A stretch of 64,000 nucleotides of DNA, from contig NC_091117.1 of the NCBI RefSeq assembly GCF_040183065.1, positions 113,373,001 to 113,437,000 on the forward strand, written 5' to 3'. Positions 10,069 to 20,989 of this stretch are shown here, in pieces. Under the pieces are notes generated by a model. The model did no database searches, was not told the origin of the DNA, and saw only the letters and a program-made list of their open reading frames with translations. The stretch comes from Periplaneta americana. Its lineage: Eukaryota; Arthropoda; Insecta; Blattodea; Blattidae. The translations under genes and the position numbers were made by a program. Each line of letters starts with the position of its first letter. Position 1 is the stretch's first letter.

Positions 10069-12580
10069 ATAAATGTGAGGTAAGTATTTAGTAGAATTTG
10101 AATAAGAGGTAATGTAACATCAAATGAAATGTAACCTATGTTGTAAAACTTAACTTGAGAAACAAAAACTAATGAGTATTAATTTGTTTCGCAGGTATGC
10201 GAGTTAAATTTTGAAACCCTGGATATTGAAAGAGAAGCATCAGTGTGTGATTCGAAGACTGGGAGATTATGAACAACAAATGTAACGTCCCCGTCTTAAG
10301 AAAGGTAAGTTGCAATTTGTAAAGGAAAATTAGTTAGGCTACATAAGCTGTAATAGCTTCCTATACACTAGTATAATTTGTTAGTACTGCGACTTGTTCA
10401 CATCCTGAAAGACTCAGAATTATTATTTTGCTCCAGGTTTGAGGTTATGACCTTAACACCAATAAGACACATTGTTTTCTTTTATTGTTTATTTTGCTTC
10501 CATTCTATAAAATATAATTAAATAAGAATTGCATAAAATCTTCACCATAATCTGAAATAGTTTTCATATGTACAATTTATTTCAGATACGTGCCTTCAAA
10601 ACTTCCTGACTGTCCTTCATATCTTTGTGAAGCATCATCATCCAGGAAGAATCCTATCGATCGTAGGGAACGTCTACAATACATTCGCCTTAAAGGTTCA
10701 ATGGAGGAGAGTTTATCTGTGTATAAGAAACAAATGGAAATGATATTTAATTTTTTAGATGAACTTATTTCTAAATCGAAATTGGACAGTGATTGGGTAC
10801 TTATGACGAAAGATACCTCTGTGTGTTTGTTGTTAATTTGTGAAGTTCCTTACCCAGAATACTGTAGCCTATTATGTAGTTATTAATAGGGATTAGTTAT
10901 AGTGCATGTGAAAGATATACAAGTAAGAAGGATAGACAACGCAACTCTTCCAGTCATGGTAAGTGACATATGTAAGTTAAACACTATAGTGAATGACATT
11001 AGTGTTATATTTAAAAATTGAGAATATGCAGTTACTGACAAACTGGAATTGATTCAACACTTGCTAAACAGCTTGTGTATCGATCTGCCAGGAAAAGAGC
11101 CAATTAGTTTGCTATTTTTATAGTTCAACAAGTTTCTCTGTTAAATTGTAAGAAGTCAGCATGAGATATTCATGCAAGTTAATGGTTTTCTGGTCACTGG
11201 TACAATCTGTATCCATAGGCTACATTGTTACAGATACATAAGAAGCAATTCAGGTTTACTGTTGCCTTTGGAAATTACATTAAGTAGGGTCTGCAACAAT
11301 TTTTCCACAAATACAATAATAGATCAACAGTCTTCAAATTTCTCAAATTATTTGCCCAAGAAAGTATACTTTCTAAAAGACGAAGATAAAATTGTCTTAC
11401 TGCTCGTGGATGAAATCCATTTAAAAGCCCAGTTTGATTACAAGAGTGGGAATATAATAGTTGGTCAGGCAGAAGGAAATTCACAGTTTTTATGGCACAA
11501 AGTTTGGACACAAGTTATTTAGATGTAGCACATATCTTGCGTGTTGCAACCATAAAAGCCGAACATTTGTATTTGTTTGGAAGCGGTATTATTTTAAAGC
11601 TGGAGGAGATAGATTTCCACGTTTTTGACATTGTCTCAGTTAACAAAGCTATAAACAGAAATACTGTTTCATTATTTAGTAATGCCCCAATAGCAATCTC
11701 ACAGACCGACCCCTGTACTTTATTTTTGACAGTGTAGGCCTACTTATTTTAAAGTGAGTTATGTCAGAAATAACTGGCTGAATCAAACAGATCAGGTTAT
11801 TAGATTTAAATGTTTCTGTGATGGTATAGCTGCAGAGAAGGAGAGGCTTCTTTTGCTGCTCTTAAAGTCCTTCATGCCCTAGAGGACAATTTATTGAAAT
11901 ATGGTAAAACTCTGACGTGTTAAATTGTTAGTCGTTATTCAACAGTGTTTTCCATTAAATCATTAAAATGTGCGTAATACTAAAATGTTACAGGTGGCTA
12001 TTAAAACACTTAAAAAGTTAAAAGTTTCAGGGCTTTAAGTACTGTCCTATCCTCAGTAGCTATTGAGTCAGCCAGCTAAAAACACGTATCAGGAACCAAT
12101 ACACTAAATTCTCAGAATATTACAGAATTTATGACTCGGTTTCTTGTGTGGTTGAGCAAAGGAATGACAGGTTTCAGTATGCAGGCAGTCGTCATTCTAT
12201 CACACAACAGTTGTCTTGCTTGACTTATTTTAATTGGATCAACATATTGCATAGGAACTATTTTTTTAACTTGTTGGGTGCAAACAGATGACCTGGAAGA
12301 CAGATGTGGTAACTACCATCAAATGAGTGCTGGGAATTACCACATATATGTCAGACAGGTTTATGAAACAGAAGCAAAATTAAGAGTACAAATTTATTTG
12401 CAGTTAATTATAAGATCTAACAAAGTAGGAAATATCTTAATTTCACAAAATGAAATCTATGTAAATGATTCAATGTGAAAGGTGGTCATTGATTTACATC
12501 ATGAATTTAATGTCACTGTAATGGAGGATGACATAAATGATTTAGATGAGAGTACTTTTCCTGTATTGAGTCATTCCATG
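9845..12580 (+). pseudogene. P-element-type (THAP) transposase, decayed
   Basis: The THAP finger starts near 9850 with the Cys pair in CCVPVCKGNY, then VSVFLFPKDEDLR and MHRDNFV. A GT donor follows at 10080. Exon 2 (10195-10304) begins VCELNFE, supplying the last zinc ligands. Exon 3 from 10586 reads PSKLPDCPSYL, the typical post-THAP linker. Then come catalytic-region relics: VLLLVDEIHLKAQFDYKSG (~11390-11450), VATIKAEHLYLF (~11545) and VRNNWLNQTDQVIRF (~11765-11810). A conserved C-terminal block, TDDLEDRCGNYHQMSAGNYH, is at ~12282-12341, and MEDDINDLDESTF is near 12520. P-superfamily transposases cut and paste DNA using GTP and THAP-mediated end recognition. Frameshifts and stops occur throughout (two bases disturb the start, TGA at 10268), so it is inactive. 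Confidence 0.8.
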
Positions 12581-13919
12581 CCAAATCACTCAGCTTACAA
12601 CCTTACATCCCCTGATCTTCATCACATTTGACATATTTGCAGACCTTGTTAAAGTAAATATTCATATAAAGAATTTAAAAGTAAAGGATTTTCTAGCATA
12701 TGACTCTTTATTGGTATAAGTCAAATAATAGGCCTAATTAATTTACAGACATGGGAAAGGCATTAATCGAAAACTAACGAAAAAACCTTTCAAATGATAT
12801 ATATAACACAGCTATGTTTGTAATCATTTAGTTTTGCAAGGCCATATAATTTGACCTTTGAACTTGAATAATGCAAAATATGTCATCTCAAAAAATTCTG
12901 GAAAATTACACAGAAATTAGCAATATTAACTTCATAATTACCCAGAATATCAAACTGGGACACTAACATGTGATCATGAAATAAAATTTCATATAGTGAA
13001 ATATACATCATAAAGCAATGTAAAAGTGAATTGGTCAGAGCTAAAAGGCATTAACTTATGTCAGTTTTTACAAGTTCTCATGAGAAGGAAAAAATGTTGT
13101 ATCTTCAAAAGAATTTTTGTACACATTTTCACTCATTCAGTATTGTAGAGTACTGACAGACACGACGTTTTCAATAATGGATAAATATTTGGAGTTGTTT
13201 AATCATTTAAAAATAATTGTTATATAAAACTGATATAATGCCTATTAGCACGGAAATTGATTTCCAGTAATGGAATCAGTTTCAAATTTTATATATCTTT
13301 ATTTTTATTCACCGAAATATGGTTATAGAATATTAAACAGTGTTAAGAAGTAGTCTGCTGTGTTTATCCAGTAGTAATACAAAACATAATAATTCAATTT
13401 TTAAACTATAGGTATTCAAAATTAATAACAAATACCCGCTAGATGATAATAATAGGTTTACTTGTATAAAAAGTCGTCAAGTCGTTATTTAAATATATAT
13501 ATAGCAAAAAATTAGCAAAAAAAAAAGGTGTTCAAATACATTATGTTATATTCTCTACCCATTACTGATTTGTTATCTCCTCCCCTGGCGGTAGTATCTC
13601 CTGCAGGCTATTTCAGAATTTTTTTTTTTAACTCAGTGCCTCAGGTTTCACACATTTAACTAATATTTTAATATCTTGTATCTTTTTAGAATTGGTTCGT
13701 ACTTTTCCATCATAATATGTTTTATCTTGAAACTTAGTGCAAAGAATGTTTAACTCTAACTTTTTCAGAGTGTCTGTTTCATTGAAGAGACATTGTAAAA
13801 TCTGAAATATACAAGATGTTAAAAAAAAGTATGCAATATTTTAGGAGGTGATAGTATGCATCAAAACAAGAAAATAATGTCTAATAGACATGAGTCCTAC
13901 AACACATACTTTCGGAGCT
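12581..13919. other. Unassigned AT-rich sequence inside the P-like element
   Basis: No coding potential or recognisable repeat boundary was seen. It may contain the 3' untranslated part of the transposase gene and other decayed repeats. Confidence 0.4.
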
Positions 13920-14395
13920 CTGTTCACTTACTCATAGGAGGTGCTCAATGTGACGTCCATTTATGGCAATGCATTTCTCTGCCCTACAATACTGCAGGCT
14001 ACCAGATAATCATACCGTAGTTGACACCTGGCTTGGACTAATGATAGGTCGCAAGGAATACTGAAAACAAAGGTCTGGTTGCAGATTTGAGTGGGATTCA
14101 TCAGAGATGGTGTTGTGAATTTTCATAATCAGCATGTGTGGGCAGATGAAATCCCCATGCAGTTGAAGAAACAAGGCATCAGCACCGATTCTCAATCACC
14201 GTATGGGCAGGCGTTCTTAGTGACAGATTAATAGGGCCACACATGCTACCACAGAGATTAACTGGGGATAGTTATCAGGACTTTCTTATTAACATATTAA
14301 GACAAATTCAAATGGCGAGTGATTCCTTACGCCGAAAGGCAGAGGAATGCATTGCCATGAATGGACGTCACACTGAACAGCTCTGTTGGGATTCT
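13920..14395 (+). pseudogene. Tc1/mariner-type transposase fragment
   Basis: From ~14110 the plus strand reads NFHNQHVWADENPHAVEET (with frame changes), then FSITVWAGVLSDRLIGPHML and RLTGDSYQDFL. These are blocks typical of insect IS630/Tc1/mariner DDE transposases just after the first catalytic region. The C-terminal pattern ECIAMNGRH follows at ~14350. The same C-terminal pattern occurs inverted at ~13940-13990, so two ends of this family face each other. Catalytic aspartates are not all present and the fragment is dead. Confidence 0.6.
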
Positions 14396-14559
14396 TATCA
14401 TTAGGGATTATACTGGACACCAAATTGACATGGTAACACCTTATATGTTAAACTTTCGAGATTCATTTATTTATTTAAGACATTTAAAACCTCTTATCAC
14501 CAAACATATCTTCAAAACTCATATTATGTACTTCTCTATGATGTAATATCTTATGCATT

Positions 14560-15253
14560 CGTATAGCAGTGCTATGTATCCGAGGTGGAAAATTTCAAAT
14601 ACCTGGGAGCAACAGTAACAAATATAAATGATACTCGGGAGGAAATTAAACACAGAATAAATATGGGAAATGCCTGTTATTATTCGGTTGAGAAGTTTTT
14701 TTCATCCAGTCTGCTGTCAAAAAATCTGAAAGTTAGAATTTATAAAACACTTATATTACTGGTTGTTCTTTATGGTTGTGAAACTTGGGCTCTCACTTTG
14801 AGAAAGGAACATAGATTGAGGGTGTTTGAGAATAAGGTGCTTAGGATAATATTTGGGGCTAAGAGGGATGAAGTTACAAAAGAATGGAAAAAGTTACACA
14901 ACAGAGAATGCACGCATTGTATTCTTCACCTGACATAATTAGGAACGTTAAATCCAGATGTTTGAGATGGGCAGGGCAGGGCAGGGCATGTAGCACGTAT
15001 GGGTGAATCCAGAAATGCATATAGAGTATTGGTTGGGAGGCCGAGACGTGGATGGGAAGATAATATTAAAATGGATTTGAGGGACGTGGATATGATGATA
15101 GAGATTGGATTAATCTTGCTCAGGATAGGGACCAATGGCGGGCTTATGTGAGGGCGGCAATGAATCTCCAGGTTCCTTAAAAGCCAGTAAGTAAGTAACT
15201 TAAGTGCTATATATCCAAATTTCTCATTCTCAAAAAAAAAAAAAAAAAAAAAA
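14560..15253 (+). pseudogene. RTE-type LINE, 3' end of reverse transcriptase plus poly(A)
   Basis: The reading frame contains FKYLGATVTNINDTREEIK, KVRIYKTLILLVVLYGCETW and LRVFENKVLRIIFGAKRDE. These are the thumb/connection region of RTE-like LINE reverse transcriptases common in insects. A frameshifted tail follows (WEDNIKMDLRDV, ~15055-15085), then a poly(A) run at 15234-15253. It is a 5'-truncated retroposition product of ~0.7 kb; the catalytic palm is absent. A matching upstream piece of the same family lies at 26110-26530. Confidence 0.8.
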
Positions 15254-15286
15254 GGTACACAGACTTTCCTTATGATAAACATTATA

Positions 15287-15521
15287 CAGAGTGTAACAAA
15301 AGTTTCTGTAACAGTATGTTAAAATTATTCTCTTGTTTAGTTTTCATTTTCTCAGGAACCATGACCAAATTTTATGGTGTATGAGTTGGAACTACTTGAT
15401 TGTGGTGTTATGCAATCCTCTATTAATAATTTGGCTGAAAATGTAATATTTACCATCAAGTATTTGAAAAAAAAAAAAAAACTAAAATTTTCACTGTACC
15501 AGAAACTTTTGTTACACTCAC
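15287..15521. mobile_element. Mariner-like MITE (235 bp) with TA duplication
   Basis: The terminal inverted repeats are CAGAGTGTAACAAAAGTTTC on the left and the complement GAAACTTTTGTTACACTCAC on the right. They are flanked by TA at 15285-15286 and 15522-15523. It has no coding capacity. It lies ~35 bp beyond the poly(A) of the RTE copy. Confidence 0.8.
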
Positions 15522-15984
15522 TAGATCTTTATTCATCGGAGAAAAAATTTTAACGTAAATCTATGCATACTAACCTGTTTATTAGATGTTGACAAAACTT
15601 CAACAATTATTTTAATAGATCTAAATGTCACAGTTACAGCACGAAATATAATTATCTTTCTGAACCAAATATTAGACTGAACAAATCAAACAACTGTCTT
15701 AGCTCCATAGCAGTTGCTACAATCAATAAATTGTCACAACAGATACATATATTGTAAATTTTAACACATTTAAAATCATCTTGCAACATTTGGTAATAGA
15801 AACCCACTTTTATGATATTAGGATTGTTTTGAGTGCCACGTAGGTGTGAGGCTGTCAAAATAGAGGGGTAAAACGGCACATTAGAGAAGAGCAGCACTAT
15901 AGAACAGTGGAGTTAAGCATGTTGTTAATGCCTTGACAGCAGTTTTCAGTTTGGTTTTGATAGTTCACCTGTATTGTTAAGAAT

Positions 15985-16170
15985 TATGTTTGACATTACA
16001 GATATACACAAAACTTCAAAATTTTAAGACTCTGCATTTTACCCATATATTCAAGAAACAGGTTTATGGCTTCATTCATCAGGCATATTAGGAGCAAGTC
16101 CTGATGGACTGAATGATGTTGAGGTGAAAAACATGTACACTTGAAGTAAAATGCCCCTATATTCACTACA
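15985..16170 (+). pseudogene. YqaJ-type nuclease fragment, inverted duplicate
   Basis: The plus strand reads ETGLWLHSSGILGASPDGLN followed by VEVK, the core of YqaJ/lambda-exonuclease-like nucleases (GASPDGL, then an E-x-K pair). The expected E-x-K-C-P is shifted or broken. It is an inverted copy of about 16815-16960 in the minus-strand gene next door. The two face each other across ~0.65 kb. Confidence 0.6.
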
Positions 16171-16491
16171 AATACATTAAACAATATTATAATTAATTAA
16201 TAAAACACATTACGCACTTACACTTCTTCCTACGACTGTTTTTGTGAACATTATATATTGGTCGAAACAACATAGCCTAAAAGAAACTGAAATCTTGGAA
16301 AGTCAGAACTCGATCAAAAAAAATTCAGGCACCATACAACAATTTTTTGGTGTCATGGCAATCTGACGCCAGATATTTGTCTACACCTGGATGTGTTGTT
16401 TCTAGTGAAATGAAACGTGTAGCTTCTTTCCTAATTTGGTTTTTCTTTCACAGATCCTTATTTGGAAAACTACAATGACTTGAAAATTTCT

Positions 16492-17600
16492 TCACCACAT
16501 TTTTTTTTCTGTTAATGGTATTAATGTAAGTCTATTCACATTATTACTTCTTATGTTCGTGCAACCATGACACGAATTTATAAATGAAAAATGACTGCAA
16601 TATTTGCATGTTTTTTCCCATGACCAGTCATTCTCAACGAAATACACATCAGGCTGCTGTGGAGCCCATACTGCCAAATATCCTACATCACAACTTGTCA
16701 TATACAACTGACCTTGGATTTGATGACAATAATAATGGTCCATATAAAAAAAACATCATCTTCCACAAACAATATATATTCATTTACCCATTTGAGTGCC
16801 TGAGTCAATGTTGTGTTTTTGTATTTATAGGGCATTTTATTTCACGTGTACATGTTTTCTCCTGAATATCATTAAGTCCATCAAGACTTGCTCCTAGTAC
16901 GCCTGTTGAATGAAGCCATAAACCTGTTGCTTGAATCTGTGACTTTAATAACCCTGAGACTTCTAACACAGCTACTGCTTCATGCTGTTTTCCTCACTAC
17001 ACAGCTTTTACACTTGACGTATCATAACCAATAAGTTTTTTAAAGGCGAATGGGGGAAATCTATCCCACTGACAGGATTTGAGTAAGATACAAAGTTACT
17101 TGCAGTAAATCTACACTTTCTCTGAGTTCTGTCCATCTAGTGTTTACTGTCTGCCCCTTAGCCTCATCGGCAGAGTAATTGCTGCATCTGACATGTGCAG
17201 TGTTGCTTTAAGAAAGCCCCTTTATCTTTTGCACTATTGTAGTTCTCAGAAAAGATAACTTTTTTTCATACATGGTGCTAGAAATGGTTCCAGGTACATG
17301 ATGTTCTAAGCCTAATAACTAAGTAAACCCTTCAATGAAGAAAACACTATCTTTTATGTCTATTGCAGGCTTCTTATTCAAAGGATTGTATTCCTTTTCT
17401 GCTGGGAACAATTGTTCAATAGTCTTAATTTCACTATCTTCCTTCTGCTTTCTCACACTCCAGCTGCACGACTAGTCAGTCACCGACACATTGTGATGTG
17501 CGTGTATAAGCAGCGCCGCCATATGATGACATCCAACTGCTCCTCAAGGACAGAAACTTGCAGCACCACCGATATTACCATCTTCCATCGTTAACTATTA
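16492..17600 (-). pseudogene. SWIM zinc-finger + YqaJ-like exonuclease gene, decayed
   Basis: Read on the minus strand, a SWIM-like block comes first (~17565-17460: a Cys-Pro, then GCHHMAALLIHAHHNVSVTD and a CSW motif). A linker follows (IKTIEQLFPAEKEYNPLNKK, ~17430-17370). Then the nuclease core reads TGLWLHSTGVLGASLDGLND and REIKCPI (~16940-16815). The C-terminal block HQIQGQLYMTSCDVGYLAVW occupies ~16725-16665. YqaJ-family proteins are 5'-3' exonucleases of the PD-(D/E)xK fold; the D and ExK residues are visible but the P of GASPDGL is Leu here. Several stops and frameshifts show it is inactive. It lies convergent to the P-type transposase inside the same inverted ends, so it could be element cargo or a separate nested insertion. 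Confidence 0.65.
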
Positions 17601-17818
17601 AAAATATCAGAAAATCTCAAATTAATAGGCCTATTCACACTAGTACTATGCATGTTGAACTACCCTCAAACATTAAGTATCAATTTACACAGTAATTTAC
17701 ACCAACCTGAAATTCATGTTTTATTTTTCATACTAGTTTTAATATTATATACGTATCTTACATTATTTATACATATCATATGCCTTTTACGAGCTAGTCA
17801 TACTTACCTCACAATTAG

Positions 17819-18318
17819 ATGGGACAAAATTATCCCGATGCATCGTCATGCTATATTTGCGGCGTAAATCTTCTTCTTAAGGAATATAAATACACTGACT
17901 TTCGAACCAGTTAAATAATTGCCTTTAGAGGTAGGTAGCAATATTCGTGTGACATATTTTCGTTTAATTGTCTTTAGAGGCAGGTACGCAATATTTACGT
18001 TCCACATTTGTATATTCACATGTAAATATTCGAATAACAAGCTTCCGTGTACTCGCATGAAGTAAATACCGGTAAGAATCTCACTGGCAGTGCATGAGAT
18101 GGCCGCGCATGCGCAGCATGAGGAGTTAACAATCTCACAACCTGCTCTTGGTAATCTCAGAGTGCTTGATGATCCTGACCCGAGCCTCTCGTGTAAATAC
18201 CGGTAAGGATATCACTGGCAGTGCATGAGATGACCGCGCATGCGCAGTTTTTACAATCTCACAACCTGCTCTTGGTAATCTCAGAGTACTTGATGATCCT
18301 GACCCGAGAAAGACGTTG
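17819..18318. repeat. Right inverted end of the P-like element
   Basis: This is the reverse complement of the left end, including a copy of the THAP exon (minus strand GNYLTGSKVSVF). The outer part is duplicated in tandem: 18065-18190 and 18191-18318 both end in CTTGATGATCCTGACCCGAG. The true terminus could be either copy. Confidence 0.75.
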
Positions 18319-18363
18319 GTGAAGTGCAATGAATGAAGCAATTATGTTAGATGGTGAAAAAGG

Positions 18364-18559
18364 TTAAAGTAGGTAGGTTAGTGATGAAGTGGATCGTAGT
18401 TCCTGAGTGGGATACCAATCATCTCTTGATGGAATGGCTCCTCTTAGTAAGTTGTACCTGAAGTCATCGTTATACTGATTACTGTGAAAATGGCTTGCAC
18501 GTATATAGGCCCTTCTGTAAGGATGAGGATTTTCTGCCACAGCTGCCCGCATTTGGTAC
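18364..18559 (-). CDS. Candidate terminal exon of an unknown gene
   Basis: On the minus strand an acceptor-like TTGTAACAG precedes an open stretch of ~65 codons (starting YQMRAAVAENPHPYRRAY) that ends at a stop at 18364-18366. Composition is balanced and rich in Arg, Tyr and Asn, unlike a random AT-rich frame. No domain is recognised. It sits only ~45 bp outside the P-like element's right end. It could be a host exon interrupted nearby, a fragment of another element, or chance. Confidence 0.3.
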
Positions 18560-18909
18560 CTGTTACAATCAAGATTCTATTATTATCTTCGAAAAATACA
18601 CAAACCAGGGTTGCTATTAATTTAAATTAATGATTCAATCATGACGTAAATAAAATAATTTTCATTATTTACATCAGATAATTGTTATTACATAAATCAC
18701 AGATTAAAATTATAAGCAGCTAACATGGTTAAGATGAGAAATTAACTTCCTGAAGAAAGAAATATACACGTTTTTACATATGACTGTTCTGCTGCTTCTT
18801 AAAACTATTAGCAATATGTATGAGAAGCAGAGTAGCAAAACTTGACATGTACATTTTTAGAAAATATACTTCAGATGCCAAAAAATTTCATATCTGCAAT
18901 GAACAAAAT

Positions 18910-19172
18910 ATTTTCTATGGTGAAATATATTATTCTTGTTATAAATTCATATAAAATTTCACCACAGAAAAATCTTTGTTTATTACAGACATATATTTCT
19001 AGAATTTTCTGAAAAATAGCTAATAAAAATATTCAAAGTAAAAGTTGCACAAATGCCAAGTGGGCTATGTATTTATTTTGGAAACAAATAATGCTAAGCT
19101 CTTCTGATAAATTTATTTGTAAAATTATTAATCTATCTAAATACTGTAGTTGAATTCTTTCCTAATGAATCG
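18910..19172. repeat. Dispersed repeat, also at 46269-46530
   Basis: About 260 bp is nearly identical to 46269-46530 in the same orientation. Both contain an internal inverted pair (TGGTGAAATAT ... ATTTCACCA) and end TAATGAAT, after which the sequences diverge. The Jockey LINE starts just after this copy. The family is unknown. Confidence 0.75.
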
Positions 19173-19449
19173 GTAGCTTAGCGAATTTTCATGGCACATT
19201 TATCAAAGATGTTTGAGATATTGGCACGCGAACCGTCGAGGTGATCGGGTGTATGTGCCTCGTGTTTTGATACAGTATTGATTTTTCGAGTGATTAAACT
19301 GTGATTATTTCGAACTGAAGAGTCAATATTAGTGTTAATTGTTGTTTATTTTGTTATAGTGTTGTTACTTACTTAAAATAATGGTTTAATTAGTTTTCAA
19401 ATTAACATTATTATTCATTGGTGCGAGTGCGTGAAAAACTTTCTTCAAG

Positions 19450-20989
19450 CATGGACACAGTTCAAATTAGTGGTTCTTCTGGAAATGAATCCGGTTCTTC
19501 TGGTTTAGATCCTAGCACATTTGAACATGATTTTCATACTATGGTTGATGAAATGGAAACTGTGAGTAGCGATATAAATATTAATAATTGTGGAAATGAC
19601 ACAGGTTCCGTAAACATTTCCCTGGCCCCTAGTTATAAACAAAAGAAGATAAAAAAACAATATTTATGCAGCTACCTAAAAAATCACTGAAAACTCTTTC
19701 TGCTAAGCATGTTAATTTGACTCCTCTTGGAAGTAAAAATGTTACTATTTTAAATACTGCGAACAAGAATGCCTCTTCAGTACCTAATCTGAATGCAACC
19801 CCTTCCAATTTGCAAATTAATAAGCGGCCGTGCACAAGCTCAAATTCAGAAATAGCACAGAATATGACGTGTTACACCAACATTCCAACTCAAAACAGAT
19901 CTCAGCCTTTAGCTATGGAAGACAGCATGGAGGAACCTTCTGCTGCTTCTACACTTCAAAAGTAAAAAATTCCTCATATCTGCTTAAAGAACATTGAGAA
20001 CTATCAGCTCTTATTACAAAGCATACAGAATTATGTACAATCAGAATTTCATACAGAGTTGAAAGTTTCAATCATAAAAGTATATGCATCAACATCCCAT
20101 GATTTTCGATCACTTACTACTTACTTTGACTCAATTCGTCAGCAATACTATTCTTATAAAAATCCCTCTGAAAAGAAATTTTCTGCTGTTATTCGAAATG
20201 TACCCTACTTTCTCAGTGATCAAGAGATAAAAGTCGCCCTTGAAGAACTTAACTATCCAGTTCATAAAGTAACGAGACTCCTAGGAAAGAACAAACAGCC
20301 CACTCCACTTTGTGGCAATAGAACTAGATAACAATGACCAAGGTAAATCAATACTAAATCTCAGTCGCCTATTTTACAGTGTAGTTAAAGTCGAAACCAG
20401 ACGCCAATCCAAAGAGATTCCTCAGTGTACAAAGTGCCAAAATTTTGGTCATACTAAGAACTACTGCCAACTCGAACCACGCTGCGTACGATGTCTAGAG
20501 GCTCATCATTTCTCTCAGTGCCCAAATCCTAAAACAATACCGCCTAAGTGCGTGAACTGTCAACAACAACATCCAGCTAACTACAGAGACTGTGAAAACT
20601 ATTTACAATTGAAGGAAAAACTCTCACGTGGTGTTCAGTTAAGACAAGAAAAACGGACTCATGTTCCAGAATCTTCGCAACCATTACTTCAACGCACAGA
20701 AGATTCTCAACATCAAGTAAATCCTACAATGTCTCAACCATCTACGTCAAAATTTCAAGCAAATTCTCGATCTAAGACGTATGCAAATGCAGTGAAAGGA
20801 TCCTTTGATGAGAGTCACCGTCGCCCTATAAGTCAACCTGCTCCAGAATCTTCCACTTCATCTCTCTTAACCGATCTACTCTCTAAGGTTATTCCGCACA
20901 TTATCACTTTATTGACTCCATTCTTGTCAGAAATTAAAGATTACTTTATCTCTTCTCTGTCATCTTACTTCCAGAATGGCAGCAAATAA
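19450..20989 (+). pseudogene. ORF1 (gag-like) of the Jockey-type LINE
   Basis: The first Met at 19450 begins a Ser-rich N-terminus (MDTVQISGSSGNESGSSG). The frame shifts near 19665 (MQLPKKSLKTLSAKHVNLTP) and again near 20300. The last part (20312-20989) holds three cysteine knuckles: CTKCQNFGHTKNYC, CVRCLEAHHFSQC and CVNCQQQHPANYRDC. It ends with a hydrophobic tail (LLTPFLSEIKDYF). Such proteins bind the element RNA as a nucleocapsid-like particle. ORF1 ends at 20989 where an ATG of ORF2 overlaps (~20976). At least two frameshifts make this copy defective. Confidence 0.8.

Larger units (their letters stand above)
9429..18318. mobile_element. P-superfamily-like DNA element with long inverted ends
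   Basis: Ends at 9467-10068 and 17819-18318 are inverted repeats of each other (CTCGGGTCAGGATCATCAAG on the left, CTTGATGATCCTGACCCGAG on the right). Between them lie a decayed THAP/P-type transposase on the plus strand, a decayed SWIM-YqaJ exonuclease gene on the minus strand, and inserted mariner, RTE and MITE sequences. The right end carries an extra tandem copy of its terminal ~125 bp. No convincing 8-bp target duplication was found, so the outer limits are approximate. Confidence 0.65.
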
